NCBI RefSeq assembly: GCF_006717075.1
Contig: NZ_VFQC01000001.1
Location: 744,001 to 808,000 of the forward strand
Length of the DNA stretch: 64,000 nt
Direction of reading: 5' to 3'
DNA from: Haloactinospora alba
GTDB taxonomy: Bacteria; Actinomycetota; Actinomycetes; Streptosporangiales; Streptosporangiaceae
How positions within the stretch are numbered: the stretch's first letter is position 1; each line of letters opens with the position of its first letter. Shown piece after piece: positions 9,057-16,812 of this stretch. Position numbers and translations under genes: made by a program. The notes beneath the pieces were generated by a model that had not been told where the DNA came from, made no database searches, and worked only from the letters and a program-made list of their open reading frames with translations.

Positions 9057-9428
9057 CTACTGCGTCGGGGCGCTGCTGTCCTCGGCGGTCCCCACGGCTC
9101 CGTCGGCGGGGCCGTTTCCCGCTTCGAGGGCGAGAACGCCGCTCATGGTGAGGACGAGCCCGAACCCCTGGAGCCATGTGAACCGGTCCTCGAGGAGGAC
9201 GACCCCGATCAGGGCGACGGCTGCCACCCCGAGGGCGGCCCAGATGCCGTAGGCGACGCCGATGCCCATGCCGCGCCTCAGCACCAGGGACAGCAGGTAG
9301 TAGGCGCCGAGAACGCCGACGAGGGCGACGAGGGTCGGCAGGAGTGCGGTGAATCCGTGGGAGAAGCGGGTGGCGACGGCTCCGACCACCTCGGAGAGGA
9401 CCGCCGCGATCAGATAAACCCAGGTCAT
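9057..9428 (-). CDS. small multidrug resistance (SMR) family exporter, subunit 1
   Basis: A 123-residue protein with four membrane helices and the SMR proton-coupling Glu in helix 1 (AAVLSEVVGAVATRFSHGF). It should export cationic compounds by proton antiport as a dimer in the plasma membrane. The C-terminal tail of about 15 acidic and small residues is longer than usual. The ATG at 9426-9428 has GGAGGA eight bases upstream, deciding the start. It is transcribed divergently from a second SMR gene 196 bp away and is about half identical to it. A TATATC -10-like element (minus strand, 9491-9486) lies beside a 16-bp operator. Confidence 0.93.
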   Translation of the reverse strand: MTWVYLIAAVLSEVVGAVATRFSHGFTALLPTLVALVGVLGAYYLLSLVLRRGMGIGVAYGIWAALGVAAVALIGVVLLEDRFTWLQGFGLVLTMSGVLALEAGNGPADGAVGTAEDSSAPTQ

Positions 9429-9492
9429 TTCTGGTTCCTCCTTGTCGTGGTGTGCCCACCGGCCGTATGGACACACGCCACACTAGATATAG

Positions 9493-9508
9493 TTGTACGA
9501 AAGTTCAA
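9493..9508. promoter_or_regulatory. TetR-type operator, copy 1
   Basis: TTGTAC-GAAA-GTTCAA, a near-palindrome of 16 bp with one mismatch between arms. It sits next to a TATATC box reading toward the minus-strand SMR gene, so a bound repressor would block that promoter. It differs from copy 2 at one arm position and in the centre. Confidence 0.65.
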
Positions 9509-9558
9509 TTAGTTTGCCGGGGGCGATGGCACCCGGAGTTCATGGCAACCACATGATA

Positions 9559-9574
9559 TTGAACATTCGTTCAA
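9559..9574. promoter_or_regulatory. TetR-type operator, copy 2
   Basis: TTGAAC-ATTC-GTTCAA, a perfect 6+4+6 palindrome. It begins 66 bp from copy 1 and about 50 bp upstream of the plus-strand SMR start. The TetR gene downstream is the natural candidate to bind both copies. Confidence 0.7.
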
Positions 9575-9624
9575 CCTTATGTCAGGCTCGTCCTGCGGAC
9601 ACAGCTGCAAGAAGGAGGATGAGT

Positions 9625-9954
9625 ATGACTCTCGCGTACGTGTTTCTCGTCGGCGCCGTCCTCGCCGAGACCATCGGGGCGGTCGCCACCCGGTTCTCCC
9701 ACGGGTTCACCCGTGTCCTACCGACCACGGTGACCGTGCTCAGCGTCCTTGGTGCCTACTACCTGCTGTCCCTGGCGCTGCGCGCGGGTCTGGAAATCGG
9801 CGTCGCCTACGCGATCTGGGCGGCGAGCGGGGTGGTCACGGTGGCCCTGCTCGGTGCGCTGCTCTTCGGGGACCGCCTCTCCAAAACCCAGGTGGGGGGT
9901 ATGGCGCTGGCTGTCGGCGGTGTTCTCGCCCTGCAGCTCGGCGGTGCGCACTGA
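9625..9954 (+). CDS. small multidrug resistance (SMR) family exporter, subunit 2
   Basis: A 109-residue four-helix SMR protein with the essential Glu in VGAVLAETIGAVATRFSHGF. Together with the divergent subunit 1 it probably forms a paired SMR exporter. Two ATGs lie close together (9619 and 9625). GAAGGAGG ends directly before the first and six bases before the second, so 9625 is the start. The TetR gene 148 bp downstream may share its transcript. Whether the active pump is a homo- or heterodimer cannot be told from sequence. Confidence 0.93.
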   Translation: MTLAYVFLVGAVLAETIGAVATRFSHGFTRVLPTTVTVLSVLGAYYLLSLALRAGLEIGVAYAIWAASGVVTVALLGALLFGDRLSKTQVGGMALAVGGVLALQLGGAH

Positions 9955-10102
9955 GACGGACGGCGACGCTCCGGCGGCCCCGAACCGGTTGCTCGCTTCC
10001 GGCACCGCCGTCCGCGCTGCGGTAGCCTCTGCGGTGCGCACCGCGCTCGTGCCGTCGCGCGGGAAGGGCATCTCCGTTGGGGCGACCGGATGGGGGCACA
10101 TC

Positions 10103-10666
10103 GTGAACCAGGCCGCCGGGGAGTGGAGCGATGGTCGGCGTGCCCGGGGAGAACGCAAACGGCAGGCCATCATCGCGGCGACCCTCCGGGTGCTGGAGCG
10201 GGACGGGACCGCGGGGGTGACCCATCGCGCCGTCGCGCGGGAGGCGAACGTTCCGGCCAGCTCCGCCGTCTACTACTTCGCGACGCTGGACGACCTGCTC
10301 GTCGCCGCGCTCACCGAGGCCACCGACTCCTACATACGGCAGCTGCGCGAGACCAGTGAGCGTGCGGCGGACGAGATCGAGGGGTTGGCCCAGCTCATCG
10401 TCGAGGCATGCGGGCCGAACCGTCCCCGTGCGCTGGCCGAGCGCGAACTCACGCTGTTGGCCGCCCGCCGTCCCGCCCTGCGGCCTGCCGCGCAGCGGTG
10501 GCGGGACACGGTCGCCGAGGTGGCCCGGAAACGGACGGACGACCCCCTCAGCGTGCAGGGAGTGGTGGCGGCCGCTGACGGGCTGTGCGCCCGCGTTCTG
10601 CTGGGAGACGAACTCACGGTGGCCGAGGTCAGCGAAGTCCTGTACAACGCCCTGCGTCCGCGGTGA
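10103..10666 (+). CDS. TetR family transcriptional regulator
   Basis: A 187-residue regulator. The N-terminal helix-turn-helix is clear: RQAIIAATLRVLERDG, then VTHRAVAREANVPASSAVYYF at about 20-65, followed by a helical ligand domain. The GTG at 10103 is preceded by GGGGG at about six bases; the upstream open frame has no better ribosome site. Its position directly behind the SMR gene, with two TTGWAC-N4-GTTCAA operators in the divergent SMR promoter region, suggests it represses both exporters until a cationic drug binds. Ligand unknown. Confidence 0.88.
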   Translation: MNQAAGEWSDGRRARGERKRQAIIAATLRVLERDGTAGVTHRAVAREANVPASSAVYYFATLDDLLVAALTEATDSYIRQLRETSERAADEIEGLAQLIVEACGPNRPRALAERELTLLAARRPALRPAAQRWRDTVAEVARKRTDDPLSVQGVVAAADGLCARVLLGDELTVAEVSEVLYNALRPR

Positions 10667-10788
10667 TTCCGCCGGGTACCTGACACGGTTCCGCCCGGGG
10701 CGCCGACCTCCCGCCGGGGCGGTGCGCGGAGGGCGGGGATCGTGGTAGGGAACAACAGCCGCAGTGTCCCGAAACGAAAGGTGCCGAC

Positions 10789-11577
10789 ATGGGCGAGTTC
10801 GTACGTGTGGAGACCGACCCCGACCACCCGAGCGTGGCGGTGATCCGGTTGGACCGGCCCAAGATGAACGCGCTGAACGCGCGGATGCAGCGCGAGATCG
10901 GTGCGGCGGCCGCGCAGGTGAGCGAGGACGACTCGGTTCGTTCCGTGATCCTCTACGGCGGGGAACGCGTCTTCGCCGCGGGGGCCGACGTGCACGAGAT
11001 GGCGGAGATGAGCTACGCCGAGATGCTCACGCACTCCCGCAGACTCCAGGAGTCCTTCAACGCGGTCGCGGCGATACCCAAACCGGTCATCGCCGCTGTC
11101 ACCGGCTACGCACTCGGCGGCGGCTGCGAACTGGCCCTGTGCGCGGACTTCCGGATCGCTGTGGAGGACGCCGTGTTCGGCCAGCCCGAGATCCAGCTGG
11201 GCATCATCCCGGGAGCCGGGGGGACGCAGCGCCTGCCGCGGCTGGTGGGTCCGGCCAAGGCCAAGAACATGATCTTCACCGGGCAGCACGTCACGGGCAA
11301 CGAAGGGGCGAAGATAGGACTCGTCGACGAGACGGTCGGCGCCGGGGAGGCCTACTCCCGGGCCCTCGAGGCGGCGAGCCGTTACAGCGACGCCCCGGCC
11401 GTGGCACTGGGTGCCGCCAAACAGGCGGTCGATGACGGCCTGGAAAGCGACCTCGCGACGGGACTGGAGACGGAACGCCTGCACTTCTCCGGACTGTTCG
11501 CCACCGAGGACCAGAAGACCGGCATGCGCAGCTTCGTCGAGGAGGGCCCGGGGAAGGCGCGTTTCACCGGGCGCTGA
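10789..11577 (+). CDS. enoyl-CoA hydratase/isomerase family protein
   Basis: A 262-residue crotonase-fold enzyme. The oxyanion-hole segment GGERVFAAGADVHEM (about 57-71), the GYALGGGCELALCADFRIA block with the first catalytic Glu, and FGQPEIQLGIIPGAGGTQR with the second catalytic Glu are all present, so it should hydrate 2-enoyl-CoA in fatty-acid oxidation. GAAAGG lies about nine bases before the ATG. A YbaK-like gene starts ten bases after its stop, so the two are probably co-transcribed. Exact acyl-CoA substrate unknown. Confidence 0.9.
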   Translation: MGEFVRVETDPDHPSVAVIRLDRPKMNALNARMQREIGAAAAQVSEDDSVRSVILYGGERVFAAGADVHEMAEMSYAEMLTHSRRLQESFNAVAAIPKPVIAAVTGYALGGGCELALCADFRIAVEDAVFGQPEIQLGIIPGAGGTQRLPRLVGPAKAKNMIFTGQHVTGNEGAKIGLVDETVGAGEAYSRALEAASRYSDAPAVALGAAKQAVDDGLESDLATGLETERLHFSGLFATEDQKTGMRSFVEEGPGKARFTGR

Positions 11578-11587
11578 GGAGGAACGG

Positions 11588-12133
11588 ATGTGGTACCTGC
11601 GCACCGAACCGGCCCGGCTGCGGACCGACCTCCTGGCGCCGCCCGTCGCGGAGGAACTCGCCGCCTGGCAGCCCTCCGCCGGTGCGGCGGAGCCTCGCGT
11701 CGCCGGGATCGACCCGGCGCTCGCGGACACGGAGAACTGCAGCGCCGCCTACGGTGTGCCGCTGGAGGCCTCGGCGAACTGTGTGGTGGTTTCCGCCAGA
11801 CGGGGCGGCCGTACGTGGCTGGCGGGGTGCGTGGTGCTGGCGACGACACGGGTCGACGTGAACAGGGTGGTGCGCGGTCAGCTCGGCGCGCGGAAGGCGT
11901 CGTTCGCGGACCAGGCGGAGGCGGTCGCGGCCACCGGAATGGAGTACGGCGGTATCACTCCCGTCGGACTCCCGTCGGAGTGGCCGTTGCTGGTCGACAC
12001 CCGGGTTCCGGAACAACCCTGGGTCGTCGTCGGGAGCGGCACCAGGTCGGCCAAGCTGGTGCTGCCGGGCGCGGCACTGGCCGAGCTTCCCCGGGTCCGG
12101 GTCGTGGCCGGGGTGGGCACGCCACAACAGTGA
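11588..12133 (+). CDS. YbaK/aminoacyl-tRNA deacylase-like protein
   Basis: A 181-residue protein resembling the YbaK/ProX editing domain that hydrolyses mischarged tRNA. It shows LPLLVDTRV-like and GSGTRSAKLVLPG motifs near the C terminus, the region where such proteins carry the substrate pocket, and ANCVVVSARRGG earlier. GAGGAGGAACG places the ATG at 11588. The conserved Lys expected around the middle may be the one in LGARKASFADQAE. It is probably translated from the enoyl-CoA hydratase transcript. Editing activity is inference. Confidence 0.75.
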   Translation: MWYLRTEPARLRTDLLAPPVAEELAAWQPSAGAAEPRVAGIDPALADTENCSAAYGVPLEASANCVVVSARRGGRTWLAGCVVLATTRVDVNRVVRGQLGARKASFADQAEAVAATGMEYGGITPVGLPSEWPLLVDTRVPEQPWVVVGSGTRSAKLVLPGAALAELPRVRVVAGVGTPQQ

Positions 12134-12502
12134 CAAAGCCGGGGCGGGGCCGACGAGCCCGGTCCGCCGTCCCGCGGGTGTCCCGGCCGCTCGGGTCCGG
12201 GCACCCCGGGACGAATTCCGGGTTCCCCGCGGCGGGAGCCCGGAACGGGAGGCGGATGTTATCCGTCATAATCGAGTGAGTGTTGGATGGCCGCGCCACA
12301 GGCGCTGGCGGTTTCGGCCCCGGAAACCGGCGCGGCCTCCCTTCGTCCTGGCCGGGGGCTCCCGGCGTGTAGTGAATGCAGCTTGTGGTTACCGAGTGTG
12401 GCGGTCGGCCCCGTGCGGCCGTTGTCCCGCCACCGGATCCGCGCGTCCGTGGCCGTTAGGCTAGACAGGAGGGCGTGCGGCGTTTGAGGGGATGAGTTCG
12501 CT
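12134..12502. other. intergenic region before the kinase gene
   Basis: 369 bp with no convincing gene. GTCCCGG at 12180-12186 and CCGGGAC at 12206-12212 form a weak terminator-like stem after the YbaK-like gene. A TAGGCT box in the 12455-12465 region is a possible -10 for the kinase transcript; no matching -35 was seen. Confidence 0.4.
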
Positions 12503-14557
12503 ATGACAGTGCCCTCCTCGGCAGGTTCCCCCGATGGCGAGGAGCTGCCGGAACGCGTCGGGCGGTACCTGATCCGCCGGCGTATCGGGCAAGGCGGCAT
12601 GGGCGTGGTGTACCAGGCCGAGGATCCCCACCATGACCGGCCGGTCGCGATCAAGGTCCTCAAGTCCGAGGTCGCGGGGGACGAGGTGGCGCGGGCGCGG
12701 CTCGCCCGCGAGGTCGAGACGATGCGCCGCGTGCACAGCCACAACGTCGCCGAGGTGATCGACGCGGATACGCAGGCCGAGCTTCCGTGGGTGGTCACCG
12801 AGTACGTGCCGGGTCCCACCCTGGACTCCACGGTCACCGACCACGGCCCGTTGCGGGGGCGGGCGCTCACGCGCTTCGTCTCCGGCCTCGCCCGGGCCAT
12901 TCGGGACATCCACGCTGTCGACGTCATCCACCGTGACCTCAAACCGGGCAACGTCATCATCTCCAACGGCGAGCCCATCGTCATCGACTTCGGGATCGCG
13001 CACGCGGTCGACGGAGCGAAGCTGACCCAGACGGGCACGTTCGTCGGGACACCGAGCTACCTCTCCCCGGAGGTGATCGAGGGTACCGACCTCGGCCCCG
13101 CGACGGACGTGCACGCGTGGGGAGCGACGGTGGCGTTCGCCGCCACGGGGAACGCGCCCTACGGCGCGGGCTCGTTCGAGGTCATCTTCTTCCGCATCCT
13201 CAACGGCGAGATCTCCCTGGACGGGATGCCGGACGGCCTGCAGCCGCTGGTGCGGGCCGCGGTCTCGCGGGATATGGGAGACCGGCCGAACGCCGACCGG
13301 CTCGTGGCCGAGACCGAACGGCTCAACCTCGACCTTCCGCTGCCGGAGGAGCTGTCCGACTACCGGCAGACGGGGGTGACCGGAAAGCACACCATCCACG
13401 GAGCGACGCCCGGCTCCTCCTCGGAGGGGTCCGGCGCCGGCGCGGCCGCGCCGGCCGCCGCGGGGGCGGCCGCTGGTGCGGAGACGGCCGAGGCCGCTGA
13501 CCGTTCCGGGGCCTCCGCCGGTGGCACCGGGCAGGAGGAGGACGCCGGGACCACCATGGTGGCGGGGTCCGGCGGCCTCGACCAGACGACGCGGGTCGCC
13601 GGTGCGGGGGAGGCGTCCGACCCCGGTGGCGGCGAGGCCGAGCGCACAATGGTGGCGGGCTCCGGTGGTGCGGACCAGACGATGCGGGTTCCCGCGGACG
13701 ACCCGCAGTCCACGGGGCTGTTGGGCGGCGCCGGGGACGAGCGCCACGCCCCCGGCTTCGGTAACGACCCCGCGGAACCCCGTGGCCACTACTACGACTC
13801 CACGCTGCGTCCCGAGGACTTCCGCGACGTCCTTCCCCCGGTCGACGAGCAGGGGTCCAGCCGCTCCGCGCGGCAGGACCCGGACGACTCCCAGGAACAG
13901 GGCTCAGGGCTGTTCGGGATGTTCCGCCGCTCCAGCGGGGACCGGATCAGTGACTACTTCGGTAACTCCGAGGGCGGGGCCTACGCCTACGACGAACCGC
14001 GCCAGCTCCCGTGGCTGCTCCTCCTCCCCGCGCTGGGGATACTGGCCGGGATATCCCTGCTCCTGCCGACGATAGGGCTGGTCATCGGGCTGGTACTCGC
14101 GAGCTTCCTCGGGGCGCTGGACACGGTGAAGAGCGAGCACGCCCGACGTGTCCAGGCGCGGGGGCCGCGCAGTTCGGACACCATGGTCGTGGTGCTGAGC
14201 ATGCCGTGGGCGGTTCTGCGCACGCTGGGGCGAGCGTTGCTGTTCGGGCTGGGCTACCTGGCGGTCGGCATCGTGATCGGTCTGATCTTCGGCCTCGTCC
14301 TGGGGGACAACTCGGCCAACTACGTCGGTTCCTACGCGCTCTTCCTGGTGGTGGTGCTCAGCTTCGTGGGTCCCAACGGCGCCGGTGCCCGCCGCCAGGC
14401 GCTCCAGCTGACCGAGCGGATCGGAATCCGCAACGTCTACGTGTACTGGGGGGTCATCGTCGCCGTCGTGCTGCTGGCGATGCTGATCCTCTCGTGGGGA
14501 TTCGGAGGGTTCGCGCCGCGGTGGGACCCGATGTCGGGCCCCTCCGACTGGTTCTAG
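12503..14557 (+). CDS. membrane-associated Ser/Thr protein kinase
   Basis: A 684-residue Hanks-type kinase. The glycine loop GQGGMGVVY (29-37), ATP lysine K51, catalytic HRDLKPGN (143-150), DFG (162-164) and activation segment GTPSYLSPE are intact. A long low-complexity linker (about 290-500, rich in Ala, Gly, Ser, Asp) follows. The C-terminal 185 residues contain about four membrane helices with RQALQLTERIG between them, instead of PASTA repeats. The linker holds two copies of a TMVAGSGG-DQT-RV unit (349-396), with Thr residues that could be phosphosites for FHA partners. It stands alone. Right after its stop begins a 152-bp inverted repeat. Confidence 0.9.
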   Translation: MTVPSSAGSPDGEELPERVGRYLIRRRIGQGGMGVVYQAEDPHHDRPVAIKVLKSEVAGDEVARARLAREVETMRRVHSHNVAEVIDADTQAELPWVVTEYVPGPTLDSTVTDHGPLRGRALTRFVSGLARAIRDIHAVDVIHRDLKPGNVIISNGEPIVIDFGIAHAVDGAKLTQTGTFVGTPSYLSPEVIEGTDLGPATDVHAWGATVAFAATGNAPYGAGSFEVIFFRILNGEISLDGMPDGLQPLVRAAVSRDMGDRPNADRLVAETERLNLDLPLPEELSDYRQTGVTGKHTIHGATPGSSSEGSGAGAAAPAAAGAAAGAETAEAADRSGASAGGTGQEEDAGTTMVAGSGGLDQTTRVAGAGEASDPGGGEAERTMVAGSGGADQTMRVPADDPQSTGLLGGAGDERHAPGFGNDPAEPRGHYYDSTLRPEDFRDVLPPVDEQGSSRSARQDPDDSQEQGSGLFGMFRRSSGDRISDYFGNSEGGAYAYDEPRQLPWLLLLPALGILAGISLLLPTIGLVIGLVLASFLGALDTVKSEHARRVQARGPRSSDTMVVVLSMPWAVLRTLGRALLFGLGYLAVGIVIGLIFGLVLGDNSANYVGSYALFLVVVLSFVGPNGAGARRQALQLTERIGIRNVYVYWGVIVAVVLLAMLILSWGFGGFAPRWDPMSGPSDWF

Positions 14558-14558
14558 T

Positions 14559-14710
14559 CCCGTCCGGCGGACGCTGCCCGCGGCGAGCGGTGTGTCCGGT
14601 GCCGCGCTGGCACGGCCGAGGGGGAGTTGGGACCCTCCGCCGACCGACGGGCAACGCGGCCAGGGCGGCACCGGGACGCCGCCCAGTGGGGCAAGCGTCC
14701 GCCGGACGGG
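14559..14710. repeat. 152-bp nested inverted repeat (MITE-like or structured RNA)
   Basis: Perfect 17-bp arms, CCCGTCCGGCGGACGCT (14559-14575) and its reverse complement (14694-14710), bound the element. Inside, further arms pair in register: GCCC/GGGC, GCGGCG (14580-14585) with CGCCGC (14677-14682), and CCGGTGCCGC (14596-14605) with GCGGCACCGG (14665-14674). The whole element can fold into one long imperfect hairpin. It starts two bases after the kinase stop. No clear target-site duplication flanks it. It could be a terminator, a non-coding RNA or a decayed miniature element. Confidence 0.7.
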
Positions 14711-14768
14711 GTCCAGCAGCGGCGTCGCTCCCGCGGATGGTTCTTTCGGCCAGTGGCAGGGGTAACAT

Positions 14769-14796
14769 TTGCCCCAGAGCTACTAATCAGTAACAT
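14769..14796 (+). promoter_or_regulatory. putative etfBA promoter with operator in the spacer
   Basis: TTGCCC (14769-14774) and TAACAT (14791-14796) are separated by 16 bp. The palindrome TACT-AATC-AGTA (14781-14792) fills the spacer and overlaps the -10, the arrangement expected for a repressor-controlled promoter. A transcript would have a leader of about 155 bases before etfB. The regulator is not in the window. Confidence 0.5.
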
Positions 14797-14960
14797 CAAG
14801 AGTGCGAGCACTACGATCAGGCGGGATGGCGTGACGTGAACGCCAACCCAGTGCCGAACCGCAGTGAGACGTTTGGCACCCTGAGGGCCACGGACGCGCC
14901 GCGCGTCCGCACCGTCCGAGCGGGCGATGTATGGGAGTGCAGGGAGGTCGGCCACCGGCC

Positions 14961-15740
14961 ATGAATATTGTCGTATTGGTCAAGCAGGTCCCGGACACGG
15001 CGACCGAGCGGAAACTCGCACCGGAGGACAACACGCTGGACCGCGCGGCGTCCGACGGAGTCATCAACGAACTCGACGAGTACGCCATCGAGGAGGCGCT
15101 GCTCCTCAAGGAGAAGCACGGCGGAGAGGTCACCGTCCTGACCATGGGACCGGACCAGGCCACGGAATCGATCCGCAAGGCCCTGTCCATGGGTGCGGAC
15201 AAGGCCGTGCACGTCAACGACGAGGCGCTGCACGGTTCCGACGCCCTGCAGACGGCCTACGCGCTGTCCCAGGCCCTGGGAACCCTCGAGTTCGACATCG
15301 TGGTGCTGGGCTCGGAGTCCACCGACGCGCGTACCGGCCTCGTGGGGGCCGCCCTGGCCGAGTACCTCGAGCTTCCGCAGCTCACTCTGGCCGGCAAGGT
15401 CGAGGTGGACGGTTCCTCCGTGACGGTGCAGCGCCAGACGGACTACGGCTACGACGTCGTCGAGGCCAAGCTGCCGGCCGTGGTCTCCGTCGTGGAGAAG
15501 ATCAACGAGCCGCGGTACCCGTCCTTCAAGCTCATCATGCAGGCGAAGAAGAAGCCGGTGGAGAAGCTGACGGTTTCCGACGCCGGGATCGAGCAGGACA
15601 AGGTCGGACTCGCGAACGCCGCGACCGAGACCGTGGACTTCGCGCCGGCTCCGCCGCGACCCGCGGGCACTGTCGTCAAGGACGAGGGCGACGGCGGCAC
15701 GAAGGCCGCCGAGTTCCTCGCCGAGAAGAAGTTCGTTTAG
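14961..15740 (+). CDS. etfB: electron transfer flavoprotein beta subunit
   Basis: A 259-residue protein that begins MNIVVLVKQVPDT and contains LDEYAIEEALLLKE, VTVLTMGP and SESTDARTGLVGAALAEYLELP, all characteristic of EtfB. With EtfA it accepts electrons from acyl-CoA dehydrogenases and passes them to the quinone pool; EtfB binds AMP. The ATG at 14961 fits the family start; GGGAGG lies 12 or more bases upstream. etfA follows 31 bp downstream, so the two are one operon. Confidence 0.95.
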   Translation: MNIVVLVKQVPDTATERKLAPEDNTLDRAASDGVINELDEYAIEEALLLKEKHGGEVTVLTMGPDQATESIRKALSMGADKAVHVNDEALHGSDALQTAYALSQALGTLEFDIVVLGSESTDARTGLVGAALAEYLELPQLTLAGKVEVDGSSVTVQRQTDYGYDVVEAKLPAVVSVVEKINEPRYPSFKLIMQAKKKPVEKLTVSDAGIEQDKVGLANAATETVDFAPAPPRPAGTVVKDEGDGGTKAAEFLAEKKFV

Positions 15741-15771
15741 GTCCGGCGGAGACGAAAGAGGGAATCGAGAA

Positions 15772-16716
15772 ATGGCTGAGGTCCTCGTCCTCGTCGACCA
15801 CGTCGACGGGGAGGTAAAGAAGGTCACCAACGAGCTGCTCACCGCCGCGCGACGCGTCGGTGAACCCGCGGCCGTGTGGGTCGGCGCCGGCGCCGACGCC
15901 GCCGCACCGAAACTCGCCGAGTTCGGCGCGGAGAAGGTGTACACGGCCAGCTCCGAACTCAACGACTACGTCGTCGCCCCCAAGGCGGAGCTCCTCGCCA
16001 AGCTGGCCGGGGAGAACTCTGCGGCTGCGGTTCTGGTGTCCGCCACCCCCGAGAACAAGGAGGTGGCCGCGCGTACCGCGGTCAAGCTGGGATCGGGCGC
16101 CCTGACCGACGTGGTGGACGTGACCCCCGAGCTGGTGACCGAGCACAGCATCTTCGGTGGCGCCACCGTCACCCACGCCAAGGTGCGCACCGGTGCCCCG
16201 GTGGTCGCCCTGCGCCCCAACTCCGTGACCGCCGAGGCCTCCCAGGGGGCCGGGGCCCAGGAGGAGGTCTCCGTGGACCTCCCCGAGTCCGCGACCTCGG
16301 CGAAGGTCGTGGAACGGGTCAAGCAGGAGCGCGGCGCACGCCCCGAACTCACCGAGGCCGCGATCGTCGTCTCCGGTGGCCGGGGCGTCGGTTCCGAGGA
16401 CTTCTCCGTGGTGGAGTCCCTCGCGGACTCGCTCGGTGCCGCCGTGGGCGCGTCCCGTGCCGCTGTGGACTCCGGCTGGTACCCCAACGAGTTCCAGGTC
16501 GGCCAGACCGGGAAGACGATCAGCCCGAACCTGTACATCGCGCTGGGCATCTCCGGAGCGATCCAGCACCGGGCGGGTATGCAGACCTCGAAGAACATCG
16601 TCGCGGTCAACAAGGACCCGGAGGCTCCCATCCACGAGATCAGCGACTTCAGCGTGGTGGGGGACCTGCACAAGGTGGCGCCGCAACTGACCGACGAGGT
16701 CAACAAGCGCAAGTGA
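15772..16716 (+). CDS. etfA: electron transfer flavoprotein alpha subunit
   Basis: A 314-residue FAD-binding subunit. The C-terminal FAD signature is complete: QTGKTISPNLYIALGISGA, QHRAGMQTSKNIVAVNKD, then APIHEISDFSVVGDLHKV. The N-terminal AEVLVLVDHVDGEVKK is the EtfA nucleotide-fold start. GAGGGA lies about nine bases before the ATG. It should work with the acyl-CoA dehydrogenases at 57.2-59.5 kb and others elsewhere in the genome. Confidence 0.96.
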   Translation: MAEVLVLVDHVDGEVKKVTNELLTAARRVGEPAAVWVGAGADAAAPKLAEFGAEKVYTASSELNDYVVAPKAELLAKLAGENSAAAVLVSATPENKEVAARTAVKLGSGALTDVVDVTPELVTEHSIFGGATVTHAKVRTGAPVVALRPNSVTAEASQGAGAQEEVSVDLPESATSAKVVERVKQERGARPELTEAAIVVSGGRGVGSEDFSVVESLADSLGAAVGASRAAVDSGWYPNEFQVGQTGKTISPNLYIALGISGAIQHRAGMQTSKNIVAVNKDPEAPIHEISDFSVVGDLHKVAPQLTDEVNKRK

Positions 16717-16812
16717 GCTGCCTGCTGGCCGGGGGAGTGGGACATCCGACCCGTTCCCCCGACCGCCCTGCGGGACAGCGGGCACGCGCCCGGCCGTATC
16801 CTGGGCAGTGCC

